The notes: a model not told the origin generated them from the sequence alone. Shown: positions 21,950 to 33,836, counted from the first letter of the stretch. The stretch is 64,000 nt of DNA from Gigaspora margarita (GCA_009809945.1 WTPW01000147.1:41774-105773); one strand, 5' to 3'. A program made the numbers and translations.

Positions 21950-23900
21950 ATCTAACGTAAGATATTACAGCCCATAATCTAACGAATATCTTATGTTTGA
22001 TATGATTTATTATATTATATATTATATTATATTACAGTTATATTACGGAATTTATAGTGCAATATTGCGAAATAGACCAAATAAAAAAAATGCAAATCAC
22101 CTCTCTTCAGGGGCCACATCAGGCAATAATTTGCATATTGTGTGATGTTTTCGCATTGTTTTAAAATTTTTAAAAAATAAATAAATGAGAGGTCGCAGCA
22201 GGCAATAATTTGTATATTGTGTGATGTTTTCGCATTGTTTTAAAATTTTTAAAAAATAAATAAATGATATACATATTCACATAATCATGTTTTTTTACAG
22301 GTTTTACAATAATTCGCAAGGTTTCGCATAAAATTTTATATTTATTTATTATTATATTTTATATTAATTAATAAATATAGTTATAATTAATATTACAGTA
22401 TTATTTTTATATTATTACAAATTTTTAAACTACTTTCACACTTTGTCACATCTAATTCTATTAATATACAAAAAACTAGCCCTACACACTTATTTTCGCT
22501 CACACCCCACAGTTTGCTATTATCTTTGCTTCTTTGTTTTCTATCATTTTCGGTTTTGCTATTTCTTTTGTTTTGGCTATAACCTTTATTTCGCTTTTTT
22601 TTCTAAATAATTCCTAAAAATAGTAAAATGAAAAAAAATAAAAAAAACATTTCTCATAAGTGTTGATGTTCTTGCAAATTGCTAGAGAAATCTAGTTTGT
22701 TCTTGCAAAGTGCCAGAGAAGTTAAGCTAGTTTTCTTGTAAAGTGCCAGAAAAGTCGCAAAGTATCGAAGAAGTCAAAAATAAATAAAATAAATTAAAAA
22801 TTAAAAAAATAAGTAAAAAAAACAAACTGAAAAAAAACAAAAAAATGTAAGCAAACTAATAAAAAAATATAATAAACAAAGCCCCAAATCTTCATTTCTC
22901 TGAAATAAAAGTTGAGTTCTTGCACATTCAGAAATTGCAAAAGCTAGGTTAATGTTCTTGCAAAATGCCAAAAAAGTCACGAAGTGCCAAAAAATTCTGA
23001 GTTGGTTTTCTTGCAAAGTGTTAGAAAGTAAGGGTTCTTTTCTTCCAAAGTGCTAAAATAGAATAAATGAATAAGACAAATTAAAAAAACAAAACCAAAA
23101 TATATCAAATGAAAAAATAAATAAAGTCCTAACTAAACCTTTATTTCTTTAAAAAAGCTTTTTGGAAATGTTGGAGAAAGTAGTTGTATTCTTGCAAAGT
23201 GTCAGAAGTTTGGGTTGGCTTGNACAAGNTTTTGAAAAGTTGTTTGTCTTCTTGCAAAGGTNTTCTTGTAAAGTGCCGAAATAAAAATAAAATAAAAAAT
23301 AAATAAATAAAAAAAAAATAAAAAAAACAAAATGAAAACAAAAAAAATGAAATGAAAACAAAAAACGAAATGAAAGCAAAAAGCAAAAAAAAACAAAATA
23401 GAAAATCTAATTATAAACAAAAGATCTAATCTAATTTTGTAGTACAGAATTTGAACATTATCGAACTATTTCAAAAAATTAGTCTAACGCAATCCAGGTT
23501 ACAGATTGGGTTGGTTTGCACAAGGTTTCAGAAAGTTGTTTGTTTTCTTGCAAAGGTATTCTTGTAAAGTGCCAAAATAAAAATAAAATAAAACATAAAT
23601 AAAATGAAACAAAAAAAATAAAATAAAAACAAAGAAATGAAACAAAAACAAAAAAGCGAATCTGATCTTGCAGTACAGAATTCGAACTATTTCAAATAAT
23701 TAGCCAATGTGTGATCCAGGTTACACTAATTTACTGATTCTAGCTTGGTTTAAAGAGGATCGAAATATTTCATTATAATTTTTGAAATTTCTAACGAAAT
23801 ATAACAAAATTTTAATATTTAAAATATTTCGTTATATATTACAAAATATTTTGCTTATATTACAGTTCATAAGATCTTACGTAAGATTATGCTATTATAA
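21950..23900. repeat. Low-complexity interspersed repeat R2, copy 1
   Basis: Contains serial variants of cttgcaaagtgccagagaag separated by A-rich runs (aaataaaataaa). The whole order of blocks (caggttt...cgcaaggttt, aactactttcgcactttgtc, A-rich runs, aacaaaagatctaatct) is shared with 54.2-57.7 kb, so this is a dispersed repeat and not local slippage. Outer ends may be inverted (ctaacgtaagat near 21953, atcttacgtaag near 23873), which would make it a TIR element; this is tentative. Three single Ns lie at 23223, 23229 and 23262. F/L-rich minus-strand frames here are shadows of the A-rich runs. Confidence 0.6.
22120..22266. repeat. 79-bp tandem duplication
   Basis: caggcaataatttgcatatt and the following ~50 bases recur 79 bp later with one base change in the first 20; little other divergence, so it is fairly recent compared with the surrounding repeat. 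Confidence 0.85.
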
Positions 23901-24367
23901 ATTTGCTAATAATAGAAACATGATTTTTTACATTAATATTGTAATCATTTCAATTTATACTATATGCTACTACAATAAGAGAGTGGTGCATAAGCCACTG
24001 TTGTGCTAGTATATATTCAATAAACAAATTAGAATAATTGCATCAAAATTAGCCAATCTGAATTAATTATATAAAAATTAAAAATTGTGCTCTATATAAA
24101 TAAAGTGGATATCTTGCCTGTTGATGTTTAAATAACTCTCAGTGAGTTGAGGGCTTTAAAAAGAGAGAAACAGCTGTCATAGCAGGTCGCACCTGGGCTT
24201 CATTGAGGTTGAGTGAGTCATTATTAGATATAGGAAAGTTTAGATATATAGTAATATAAATATAAACTTAAACATATAAATGTTATTCCTTATAATAAAA
24301 GCAGAGCCGCTAGTTAAACAAATAAATAAAATGGATATCTTATGCTATTTAGTACTATACAAACTTT

Positions 24368-24995
24368 TTTTTTTTTTAACTTTACAACCATGCGCTACTT
24401 TATTAGATATTTAAGTACAAGTACAAATAATGTTCTAACTATTACGTAGGCTACTACCCGGCATTCTATCAATGCCCAAGCAGGGTTGTTGCACCGAGCC
24501 TTATTTCTCTCAGCAAGCCCCTCTGATTCTTATGGTCATAAGCCTGTTGGTTCAGATCGCAGTCTGGACATGCCGCCACAAGTTCTTGAAATATCCTTTC
24601 AGACTTCAGCCTCTCAATACGTCTCATGACTTCAGTTATTCAAATCGGTGTTCTGACTTATGGATGATCCTAGAGTTTTGATCCCGACTACTTGCAGCAT
24701 CACTCCACAATGTCCGTCATTCGACGGTGTGACCATACGTAGACGAGTGTACAACTGGCCACACATGCACTTTTGGCCTATTTTAAGTAGTCCGCCCGAA
24801 GGTTCCACACCAGCTGCAATACCTGCAACCCACTACGGGAATTGCCTATTCAGACTCTCTGATCTATGCTAATATCTCCTGATATGGTAGGACCCACAAC
24901 ATGGAATTACGATTTCGCTACCACCAGAAATCGAACTGGCAACCTTCCGATTTGCATCCTCAGAGCATAACCGCTATGCTATCGACCCAGAGGAC
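24368..24995 (-). mobile_element. tRNA-headed SINE, copy 2
   Basis: On the minus strand the 5' end (24995 downward) has A-box-like tagcatagcggttatgctct and B-box-like ggttgccagttcgatttctg. The 3' end is a poly(A) seen here as poly(T) at 24365-24377. A perfect 17-bp direct repeat agtactatacaaacttt flanks it (24351-24367, 24996-25012). It is GC-richer than its surroundings, as a recent arrival would be. The open plus-strand frames at 24472-24872 are shadows. Length ~630 bp. Confidence 0.85.
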
Positions 24996-25129
24996 AGTAC
25001 TATACAAACTTTGATATATATATAATATTATATAAATATATATATATTTTATTTATTTTTTGATGGCCTTGTTAGAGTTTAGCTATACAACTATATATAC
25101 AATTACAAAGAATTATTTATATTATGTCT

Positions 25130-26115
25130 GTATTATATAAATTTAACATTACCTGGCTGCTTCTATGAGTGCCCAGATATGACCAATTATACTAAAACTT
25201 CTGAGAAACTCAATAGTATTAGTTCATCAAGAATATAGGATTTACTTTCAATCTTTTCTATCTAGCATCTATGGTAGAGTTATTGGATATTAATATTCAA
25301 CATCAACTATAAGAAAAAAAGCTAACAAGAAATTAAAAAATATAAGAAAAAAAGGAGAAATAACTACACAACCTAAACAAAATTAAAACCAATTTCAAAA
25401 AAAATCAAGAAAAATAACAAAAGATAGAAGAAATGCAAACTAAAAACCTATACTCTAAATGGTATTAAAAACAGAGTATAAAAAGTAAAAATTATATAAT
25501 ACTGCACAGAAAAACACTCTGCCTAAGTATTATATGTACATAAAAAAGAAAAGAAATTATGCCTAAAAGAACTTTCTAGAAAGATATTTTATTTCAGAGT
25601 TTTTCTTCAAATTTTCTCACATATTATTTATTGTTTATTTTGCAGGAACCAAAACTCACTTGTGACTTTATTCCAATTAAATAGGTGCCTTTTCAATTTG
25701 GCAGAGTAAACAAAGCTAATCTTTTGAAGAGGGTAAGCTAGATTCTCTACTTTTTGACAAAATTTTAAAAATCTAAAAAGTGAAAAACATCACTTGTAAC
25801 CAAACTTGAAGAAGTGTGTAGTTAGAAAAACTCAATTTTTGTTGTTCCCTACTGTTTTACTACAGTTTCTTTCATTAATGAAGAAGCTTTTTTGTTCTCC
25901 ACCAAAATTTTTTGTACAAGGGTATTACCTTCTGCCCGTTATCTTGCAAGAAGATGCTTTTGGCTTGTATACCGGATATATAAAAAAGTCTCAAAATAGT
26001 TTGTTAACCTTTATAAAAACTGTTCACTATGTTATTCTACTATACTTAAAGTACAGGCAATGCTCTAACAAAAAACTTTTTGTTTTTTTCTATCAGAAAA
26101 TTTGGTCCAAATAAT
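25130..26115 (-). mobile_element. LTR-retroelement fossil, block 1
   Basis: This block is collinear with blocks at 32.95-34.5 kb (same strand) and 38.26-39.1 kb (opposite strand), and in part with 28.0-29.1 kb. Shared landmarks include a form of ctccaaaagatc(a) and attatataatttttac. The minus-strand end near 25.19 kb has a degraded match to the primer-binding phrase ttggtatcagagc, which follows the 5' LTR in many Ty1/copia and Ty3 elements. I read it as LTR plus primer-binding site of an old, broken element; family not resolved. The plus-strand open frame at 25806-26114 is a shadow. Confidence 0.45.
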
Positions 26116-26495
26116 TATCAAAAAGGTTGATTTAAATATTATTATATTGATTACCAATTATATCAATATTTAATATAAGTTTTTAGAGAGCTAAACTTAC
26201 TATAATAATAACATAAATTTTTACAAGAAAATTACTTAGCAAATCTTTAGTTATTATAATTTTAAACTTTAGTGCTATGTCTTAAAATTTATAGTAAAAA
26301 TCTTTTGAATCTATAAATCTACTAAATTCACTATAGTAAAAAAGAACAATAGAGTATATTTACTATATTTATTTATTTTTTACATTTTACAAATGCGATT
26401 TTGTCTAGATTCTTTATTAATTATTTAGTGAAAGTATGAACCATATATGTACATAAGTATGACTAAATTATTTATGTGAATGTTTGACTTAGACT

Positions 26496-27245
26496 AGGGA
26501 TGGTTAGGTTGGTTTAGATTCAGTTTTTGGGTTGGAACCTTTAGGTTCTATTTCAAAAACCAAAGAACCTAGTTGTTAAAAAGTTCCAAAACTGGTTCCA
26601 AAACCCAGTTCTGAACCTAGTTCCTGAACCTGGGCCGAACCTAAAAACTTAAAACCTATTACAGTGCAGGCATTCTTAAACCAACAAGTATTTTATATAG
26701 GCGGCCAAATTTTTAATATATGTTGTGTAACCTTACACAAAATAAAGCAATTTTATTGGATAATATAAATATTAAAATATAAACCAACATTAATAAAAAA
26801 AATTTTTTATAATTTTGGCCAAAATTATAATAATTTTAAATAATTTTGGCCAAAATTAAAGTGGACAAATTTGTAAATTTATTAATAAAATTGGGTAATT
26901 TTAAAAGATTATATCTTGATTAAATTCTAATTGGCTAAAAAAATTAACTTCATAACTTTGTTCTTTAGGTTTGTTTTTATTATTTTATGAAGAGATTTGG
27001 TTCATAACTATTCTAGTTTTTTATTTATAACCTTTTAAAGATAATGTATTTTATACGTTGATTTAAGGATGCCCGCACTGTATAAATCTAAAAAACTAAG
27101 AACTAAGAAACTAAGAACCTACCATGAACCTAAAAACCTATTATAAACCTAAGAATCTAGGTTCCAAAATTGGAACCTGGCTTTTAAAAACCAGGTTCTA
27201 AAACCAGGTTCTTAGGTTCTGGATCTAGAAACTTTACCATCTCCA
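26496..27245. mobile_element. Word-built TIR element E3 (9-bp TSD)
   Basis: Ends agggatggttagg and (inverted) tggagatggtaaag. A perfect 9-bp duplication acttagact lies at 26487-26495 and 27246-27254. The flanking parts of the element are built from aacctaggttc, ggttccaaaa and gaacctaaaaac words in both directions. A mariner-type MITE sits in the middle. E3 itself is inside a SINE. A 9-bp TSD suggests a Mutator-like mobiliser (inference). Confidence 0.75.
26662..27080. mobile_element. Tc1/mariner-type MITE
   Basis: TIRs cagtgcaggcattcttaaac (left) and cagtgcgggcatccttaaat (right, inverted), each next to TA (26660-26661, 27081-27082). CAGT-starting TIRs with TA duplication are typical of Tc1/mariner. 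A subterminal palindromic pair aattttggccaaaatt occurs twice near 26.82-26.86 kb. 419 bp, non-coding. Confidence 0.75.
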
Positions 27246-27996
27246 ACTTAGACTACTTTATCTGTGACCAAAATTTGGCTAAAATAAAATGCATGCTCTA
27301 TATGGTCTTATTTCCAAGTTTTAACTTCAAATATCTGTCCTACCTAACCATAAATAGCCCAGGTCCTTCAGAAAATACTACTAGGAGTTTGTAACTTGAT
27401 CTTTACTATGGCTTATAACTTTAGTTATACAAATCATAAATTATAACTAACAAGTTAAGTCTCGAAGAATTTGTTATACCAATTACTATATTAAGTCCAT
27501 CAATTGATGTCCTGGGTTTCTAGCTTCCCATAGTGTTTCAGTTTCCTAATAAGAATTAACATTTGCTACCAAAGAGATTTGAAACAATGATCTTTCATTT
27601 GCTAACCTCAGAGCATAACTGCTATAATATCAGATCTGAGATCCATTTACTATATTTATTTATTTATTTAAATATTCAAAAAACATTAATAGCATATCTA
27701 AAACTAAATATACAGGCTGGATTAAACTAATAATATTTCCAACTTTATATAAAGCCTAAAATATTAAATTGTTTTTTTTAAAAAAATATAAATTATAGTT
27801 TATTTTATAAATATAGTAGGGGATATAATATTGTGAACACTTTTTAAATATTTGTACAAAGTTAAATATGTAAGATATAAAGCTAAAAACTAAAACATAA
27901 TTACTTTAAATCTATATCTTTTAAATAAAAAAAATTATAAAATTCTATACAGTACTTTTTAAAATAATTAAATTATATAAAATTGTATAATATACA

Positions 27997-28375
27997 CATA
28001 CAATTTGATCGGGAACTCTCCCTGACAATCACTTGTACCAGATTTTCATACAAACAAAATATCCAAATACTGGAGTTAGATGAAGAAGCACTGCAAAAAA
28101 TGGTTTTTATAAAGGTCAACTATTCTACCGGGGACTCCTTTATATATTCGGCATGCAAGCCAAAAGCAACTGAAGAAGAACGAGTGAATTTAAAATGCAG
28201 GCAGCACTTTAGTAAACACGGAATTTTGGTGAAGAATTTTCTTCGTCGACGAAGTTTTTTGCAGTGGCTTAATGGAGAACAGTATTTGGATTTTCAAATA
28301 CGCTCCTTGGAAAATCTAAAGGACTTGAACCAAACACCCACTATCAAATTCTCACTTTACTATGGTTTTTTTTAG
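27997..28375 (+). pseudogene. Open 5' part of retroposed copy, unrecognised
   Basis: About 125 codons are open from the insertion point to a stop at 28373-28375; the nearest ATG (27983) lies in the flanking duplication, so it is not a natural start. The product includes GDSFIYSACKPKATEEERV and QHFSKHGILVKNFLRRRSF. Codons look less AT-extreme than the surroundings. I do not recognise a domain; by position it should be the last coding part of the parent retroelement. Confidence 0.4.
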
Positions 28376-29090
28376 GAAATATTTTTTGCATAGAAAAAGT
28401 GGGAAATCCAGCTTACCCCTCCAAAAGATCTGCATTGTTTACCAATTCCTAATTGGGAACAGAAGTCATGAGAAATCGTGTTGCCCACATGTAGAACAAG
28501 GATTGGCGTTGACCATTTGGAGAAGTTTCTAGAAAATTCCTGCAGGGTTAACTCTACCCCAAAGATATATTAGTATATATATAATATGGACTAAATTTAG
28601 AGTAGAGCTAAATTGAAGAGTATTATATAATTTTTACATAGTTTTATATTTCTTGTCAATGTTTGTTCCCTTTCTTTGTTTTCTTTATCTTTTCTCTTTT
28701 ATATTTTTGTTCTTGTTTTTGGTATTCGTTTAGGTTTAGTAGTATTATCCCTTTTTTTTTTATGCCTTTTATTTCTATAAATTCCCATTGTTCTTGAGGG
28801 TATAGATCTATTAGTTCTTTATCCTAGAGGCTAGGTAAAGAAGATTAAGGAAAGGGTCAATCTTGACAAAGCTAGCAAGGCTATCAGTGATAATTTGGGT
28901 TTTTCTATACGTTAGAAAGCAAAAAATTGGAGAAAAATCTTGACTGTGACAGATCGCATTTAGGTACTTCAGTAACCGGATGAGTCTTTATTGTGTTAAG
29001 GAGGGTTTAGTACTGGCAATGCTTAAAGCCCAGAATGTATATTTGTTTTCTAATAATAAAGACAGGATTGACCATTCAAAAAAAAAAAAA
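27997..29090 (+). mobile_element. Poly(A)-tailed retroposed copy, LTR-fossil related
   Basis: Flanked by a 16-bp perfect direct repeat aattgtataatataca (27981-27996, 29091-29106). It ends in about 14 A residues preceded by aataaa at 29055-29060, so it was copied from a polyadenylated RNA. Its middle matches the LTR-fossil blocks at 25, 33 and 38 kb. It thus looks like a transcript end of that retroelement, inserted by LINE machinery and cut short at its 5' side. Broken by truncation as a whole element. Confidence 0.6.
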
Positions 29091-29355
29091 AATTGTATAA
29101 TATACATATATATGAAAATAGTAATTTTTAAAACTTAGTTATTGTAATTTCTATATATTAGAAGTTAATTTTTTATTAAATAAAATAAGCTTTTTTTAAA
29201 TGAAAATTGTTCAGCATAACAAATTCTATATAATTCTAAATTTTTAGAAATTATAAAATAATTATAAGTTAATACTATTAGTAAATATAAAAGTTAATCT
29301 ATTTAATTTAAAATTAAACACTTCTAAATATAGTAATTTTATTACTATATAGTAA

Positions 29356-29520
29356 GGGGCGTGCCATTTATCATGTGATATTTTTTACTTAGTAGCTAAC
29401 CTCATCCATGTATGGTGTGATCACTTTATCTATTTTTGATTTGTTAAGATAATATATAGATGTGATTACTATTATTGATCAGTATTCATAGTAAAAATTA
29501 TATGATAAATAGCATGCCCC
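29356..29520. mobile_element. PIF/Harbinger-type MITE, family M1 copy 2
   Basis: TIRs ggggcgtgccatttatcatg and (inverted) ggggcatgctatttatcata, flanked by TAA (29353-29355, 29521-29523). It is the same 165-bp element as 18611-18773, in the opposite orientation. Inserted in the foldback 27819-29879. Confidence 0.8.
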
Positions 29521-30019
29521 TAATCTAATAATTTTTTTCAAAAAATTATAAAATTTTTAGAAAATATATAATTTGTTATGCTAAATAACTTTATTTAAAA
29601 ATAATTGCTAGTTTACTTGATAAAAAATTAAGTTTACATATTACTATATTTAATAAGTCTAATTACTATTATAACATAGTAAAATTTAGAAAATTATACT
29701 AATATAAAATTCTAAATTTTACTTAAACTTAATTATTTTAAAATGTTGAGAATTTTTTAAACTTTTTTTATTTGAAAAATATAAATTTGAAGAATTTATA
29801 TTTTTATTTTTAGCTTTATATCTTACATATTTAGCTTTGTACAAATTTTTAAAAAGTGTCTACAATATTATGTTCTCCCACAATAACTTAGCTTTTTTAT
29901 ATATAATAGTTAAATAAATTATATTCTTTATTATTTTATCATTAATAATTTTTAAATATATTAATTAAAAATGAAAATTAAAAATAAATAAAAGAAGTCT
30001 AAATGTATAAGAATAAGAA

Positions 30020-30125
30020 AAAGAAAAAAATTGCAAAAAGAAAAAGCAAAAGTGAAAAAAAAGAAAGAAAGAAAAGAGAGAGAGAGAGAGAAAAGAAAAA
30101 AAAGAGTAAGAGAAGAATAGGAAGA
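30020..30125. repeat. Purine-rich tract with (GA)n
   Basis: About 100 bases almost wholly A/G, including nine GA dinucleotides near 30077-30093. The S/F/L-rich minus-strand frame here is a shadow. Just to the right are a few gagaacat words like those of the hAT-type element. Confidence 0.7.
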
Positions 30126-30798
30126 GAGATAAATTTTTTTTATTTGAGAACATAAAAAATTTTTGAGAATATTAAATTAAATAAATAAGTTCTTATGAGA
30201 ATATAAATTTCAAACAAGTTTTCCAAACTGGTTGATAAGTATATCATTATTAGTATTAATAAAAAGATTTATTAAGTGCTTTGTATATTTAGTTAAAAGA
30301 AAAGAAAGTTTGTTAAATTTTTGGTTTGAAATTGATATAATTTAAAATAATTATTAATACTTGAAACAAGTATAGTATATAGTAAGATTGAGATTTGTTT
30401 GAAATAAAGTTTTTCAACAAGTTAGATTAAGGAAATAGTCAATTTTATTATTAATTTTGTTAAGTATAAGTGCTGTTGATTTCTAACTATTACAAAATAT
30501 ACTAATATATCTCATAATATTCTTTTTTTTCTTTGGTGTAATTTGTTGGTTATTAATAATAAATATATATTTGAAAGAGATTGTGTTAAGAAAAAATATT
30601 ATTAATTTTTTTAGTTTAATGTGAAATACAATAAAAACAATAGTTTTTAACAGTTATAAGACATGTTACATATAATGGCTTAGAAATATTTACTTATAGA
30701 TCAATTGAGTTGACTTACTCAATTTTATATATAAATTTATACAAAAAAAATATTTAAATTGAATTATTTAAAAGAGTATATATAAAACGGATAATATA

Positions 30799-31139
30799 AA
30801 ATGCAGCTATAGTGTTTTACACTATAGGTAATTAGATTTGCAAATCTGTATAACAAAAACAAAAAAATAAATTTTTTATAAAACAAAAAATAAAATTTCA
30901 TTACCTTAGGGTCAGGGTAAGGCCTGGAATTTTATCAAGGCATTAGTATATACAAAATTTAGCAAGGAATTTTTTATTAGAGCCCCAAAGGTAGTTTCAT
31001 AAGCAAACTTTTGCAATATGAACATTTTTTTTAAAAAATAAACAAAAAACCAAAATTTTATGTTACATCTAATTTTAAATTTTGATTGGCTATTCTAATG
31101 GTTTTGTGTAACATGGTGTAAAACACCATAGGTGCATTT
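30799..31139. mobile_element. TIR element with palindromic ends
   Basis: Inverted ends aaatgcagctatagtgtttt and aaatgcacctatggtgtttt, each containing a local palindrome (ctatagtg-tttta-cactatag). TA flanks both ends (30797-30798, 31140-31141). 341 bp, non-coding. TA duplication suggests Tc1/mariner-type mobilisation, but the TIR start is unusual. Confidence 0.55.
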
Positions 31140-31227
31140 TAGTAGACCCATATTTAAAAGTCTCTTTAAATTTTAAATATATATTTTTAGGCATATAATA
31201 CTTTTTTGTTTATAGTTTTAGTTCTTA

Positions 31228-31477
31228 GACTGTTCGAAATTACAATTTCATTTAATGTTCTTCCCCACCAGCTCTAAGAGCTCCCCCTAGAATTAAACAG
31301 GCCAATCAGAACGCTTATCTCGTTTTAGGATTCAATAAGTCACGTGCTTATAAGTCAGCCAATAATAATGTGTTTATTTTTTGCAATTTTAATATATTTG
31401 TTTAATTTGACCCCCTCTTTCCACTACGCTTAAGCTTCTTAAAGGAACGTTAAATGAAATTATAAATTCAAATGGCC
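31228..31477. mobile_element. PIF/Harbinger-type MITE
   Basis: Imperfect ~35-bp TIRs (left part aaattacaatttcatttaat, right inverted aatttataatttcatttaac), flanked by TTA on both sides (31225-31227, 31478-31480). 250 bp, less AT-rich in the middle with ccaatca words. The 3-bp TTA duplication supports PIF/Harbinger. Confidence 0.65.
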
Positions 31478-31639
31478 TTAATTTAAAGCAGTAAAATGGA
31501 AATCTTCTAGTAAAATTGATCAATTCTTTATTATGCTCTTTGAATCAAATAAGTAACTCACTTTATATAATAATATGATTGGTTATAATAGCCTTTTAAA
31601 AATATAAAAGATGCTATTAAGTAAAGATTTTGTGATGTA

Positions 31640-32875
31640 ATTAAAAGTTAAAGAAAAGGTTCTTCTAATTCTTATAGTAGTAAAATTATCAAAATTGGCT
31701 TAGTAGAACCCAAGATACTTGGGAACAGGGCCAATGAGTTTTTGCATTTTACAGAATGCTACAAAAATCACGAAATCGAGTTGTAAACACAGAATGTGTT
31801 ATAGGTAATACAGAATTCTTACAAAATGCTTATTTGCATGGGTAATACAAACTCCTAGAGAGGAAATAGCCAATCAGAAAGTGCAAATTATGACTATTCC
31901 AGATCAGCCTGATGAAGAATTCAAACACACGTAAAAGAAGAAAAATAAAATATGCAAAAGCTAATGTTTAAATCGATCTTGGTACACTAATTAAAATATG
32001 CAAAAGCTATATTTAAATTGATCTTGGCGCACTAATTATAAATGATAGGAATAAAGTTTACTTGTGTTAAATATCACTCAAACTCTATAGCCTCTATCAT
32101 TAAGGTCCTAACTATAAATTTTTATCTCATACACTTAGTTTATTTATTATTTGTACCAATTTATATGTCACCTTCTAAATAAAATATGATACCTTAGTTA
32201 GAGTTTGGGATTAGGGTTAGTTAGGTGATATCATACTAAAATTTTGCAAAGAATTTTTTTGTTAATGTATAAAAGGTTATTTCTTAAACGAAGTTTTGCG
32301 ATAAGTAAGAAATTAGTAAATGCATAGTTGTCATAGTAGACAAGAATTTTTTTATATAAATGTAATAATAACACGAAATAAGTTATATTAAATATTGTTG
32401 TGAAAAAATAATACTAGAATAAATCAAGTTGTCATTGTTATCAATATAGAGTTGATGCTAAAAAGGATAAATATTGATGCAAATTAATTAAGTTAGACAT
32501 TGTTATCATATTACAAAAAAAAATTATTTCAAAATGTATATATTTTTAATATAATTATACAGAATATTAAAAATTGATTACAGAAATGCTACAGAAAAAG
32601 TAATTTATGATGCACAGAATTTTTGCAAAATTTGATTTTGTTACAGACGGAATTGGCAATTTGCACTACAGAAAATCATCAGTCCTCCTTAGGATCAAAG
32701 AAGAGAACATAAAGATCTGCAAATTCACTGCTATATAAGTTACAATACTTTGAATAATAGTGAATTTGCAAATTCTTATATTTTCTCTTTGATCTCAAGT
32801 AACTTGGGTTTTGATGAATTAACTATTATTAGAATTAGAAAAACCTTCTTTAACTTTCAATTAGAGCAAAAAAAG
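31640..32875. mobile_element. Decayed inverted-repeat element with core motif
   Basis: A segment at about 31640-31725 (ttcttatagtagtaaaatta) is inverted at about 32805-32875 (ttctaataatagttaattca). The left copy resembles the core motif described for the 61.3-kb foldback. Between them are degenerate words 'acagaatgctacaa' in several places. Ends and TSD not readable. Confidence 0.35.
32694..32812. mobile_element. Small foldback
   Basis: Two ~40-bp arms: gatctgcaaattcactgcta near 32717 and its mirror tagtgaatttgcaaattc near 32758, continuing to tcaaagaagagaaca versus its mirror. About 120 bp in total. Confidence 0.5.
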
Positions 32876-33266
32876 ACACTTTTTTTATTACTTTGATAGT
32901 CTTGCTAGTACTATATTCATAAGTTTATATATGAATAAACTCCTTCAATTGCAAATCCAATATCATCTTGCTGCGGAAAATGTGCTCAGATACAACCTGT
33001 TACACTAACTCCTATAGATATAAATCTACTAAATTAGAAAACTTTGTTAGCCCTATCAAAGACCAACTTTTAGATTCTTCCTACCTAAGCCACCAAATAG
33101 GATAATCTTATTCTAGAAGAAACAAAAAAGAAAAAAAAAATAAAAGGAAAAACAAAAAATGAAGAAAATACTATCTCAACCTAAACAAGTAACCAAAATA
33201 TAAAAATAAAAGGAGACAAAGATAAAAAACAAAAGAAATAATAACAGAGCTGAAAAGTGTACTATT

Positions 33267-33590
33267 TTTTTTTTTAAAGTGTCTGTCTTCGGGAACTGGG
33301 AATTTTTTATTCAAGATATTAGGGCCGTTGGTATCCACTTAAGGGGATACTGACATTTGTTACAAAGACGAGAATACATCTAGCCACACGTACACTTTTA
33401 GTGTCTAATTTAAGTGGTCCACTCTAATGTTCCACACTAGCTACCATACCTGCAACCCAACTACGGAAATTGCCTATTTAAACCCTCTGGTCCCTGTTTC
33501 ACCTGCCATCTCATCTTGTATCACTAGCACAGCCACTAGCTTCTAAACCTGGAGTTTGTACCGGATACTAATTACCACCCTTAGGACTAA
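33267..33590 (-). mobile_element. SINE, short copy
   Basis: Perfect 16-bp direct repeat tgaaaagtgtactatt at 33251-33266 and 33591-33606, with the poly(A) tail seen as poly(T) at 33264-33275. The body matches the 24.4-25.0 kb SINE (shared on the minus strand: gcaggtatggtagct / aaataggcaatttccgtag). It is shorter and its head is not clearly tRNA-like, so it is probably 5' truncated or of another subfamily. Confidence 0.75.
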
Positions 33591-33836
33591 TGAAAAGTGT
33601 ACTATTAAATCTGTACAAGATCATAAAATTATATAATACATTAAATGAATAAATTTCTACTCTAAATCCATTTATATATTATATATAAAATAGAACACAG
33701 GCATAAAAAACCCTAAACAACGTAGAGAACTATATGCCTAAAAGAACCTTCTTAAAAGATTTAGTGTAGGTTTTCCTTAAACTTGCTCATATATCATTCA
33801 TTGTTTATCTCACAGGACACAAAACTTACTCATAAC

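Larger units (their letters stand above)
26378..27644 (-). mobile_element. tRNA-headed SINE, copy 3, split by E3
   Basis: The minus-strand head (27644 downward) has A-box-like tattatagcagttatgctct and B-box-like gtttcaaatctc; the body shares caggacatc-a-ttgatgga with copy 1. A perfect 20-bp direct repeat flanks the unit (26358-26377 and 27645-27664, starting atttactatattt). Without the E3 insertion its length is about 515 bp, in line with copy 1. Confidence 0.7.
27819..29879. mobile_element. Long-armed foldback element, split
   Basis: The left end (ggggatataatattgtgaac) is inverted at the right (gggagaacataatattgtag), and the arms continue: tacaaagttaaatatgtaag near 27865 versus its mirror near 29830, and cagcataacaaattctatat near 29213 versus its mirror near 29565. 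Removing two later insertions (27997-29090 and 29356-29520) leaves about 800 bp that is almost all inverted repeat. No coding; TSD not readable. Confidence 0.7.

Noticed and set aside
22801-23420. Hydrophobic minus-strand frames resembling membrane proteins
   Set aside because: F/L runs arise from A-rich low-complexity DNA in the R2 repeat, and some contain N-derived X.
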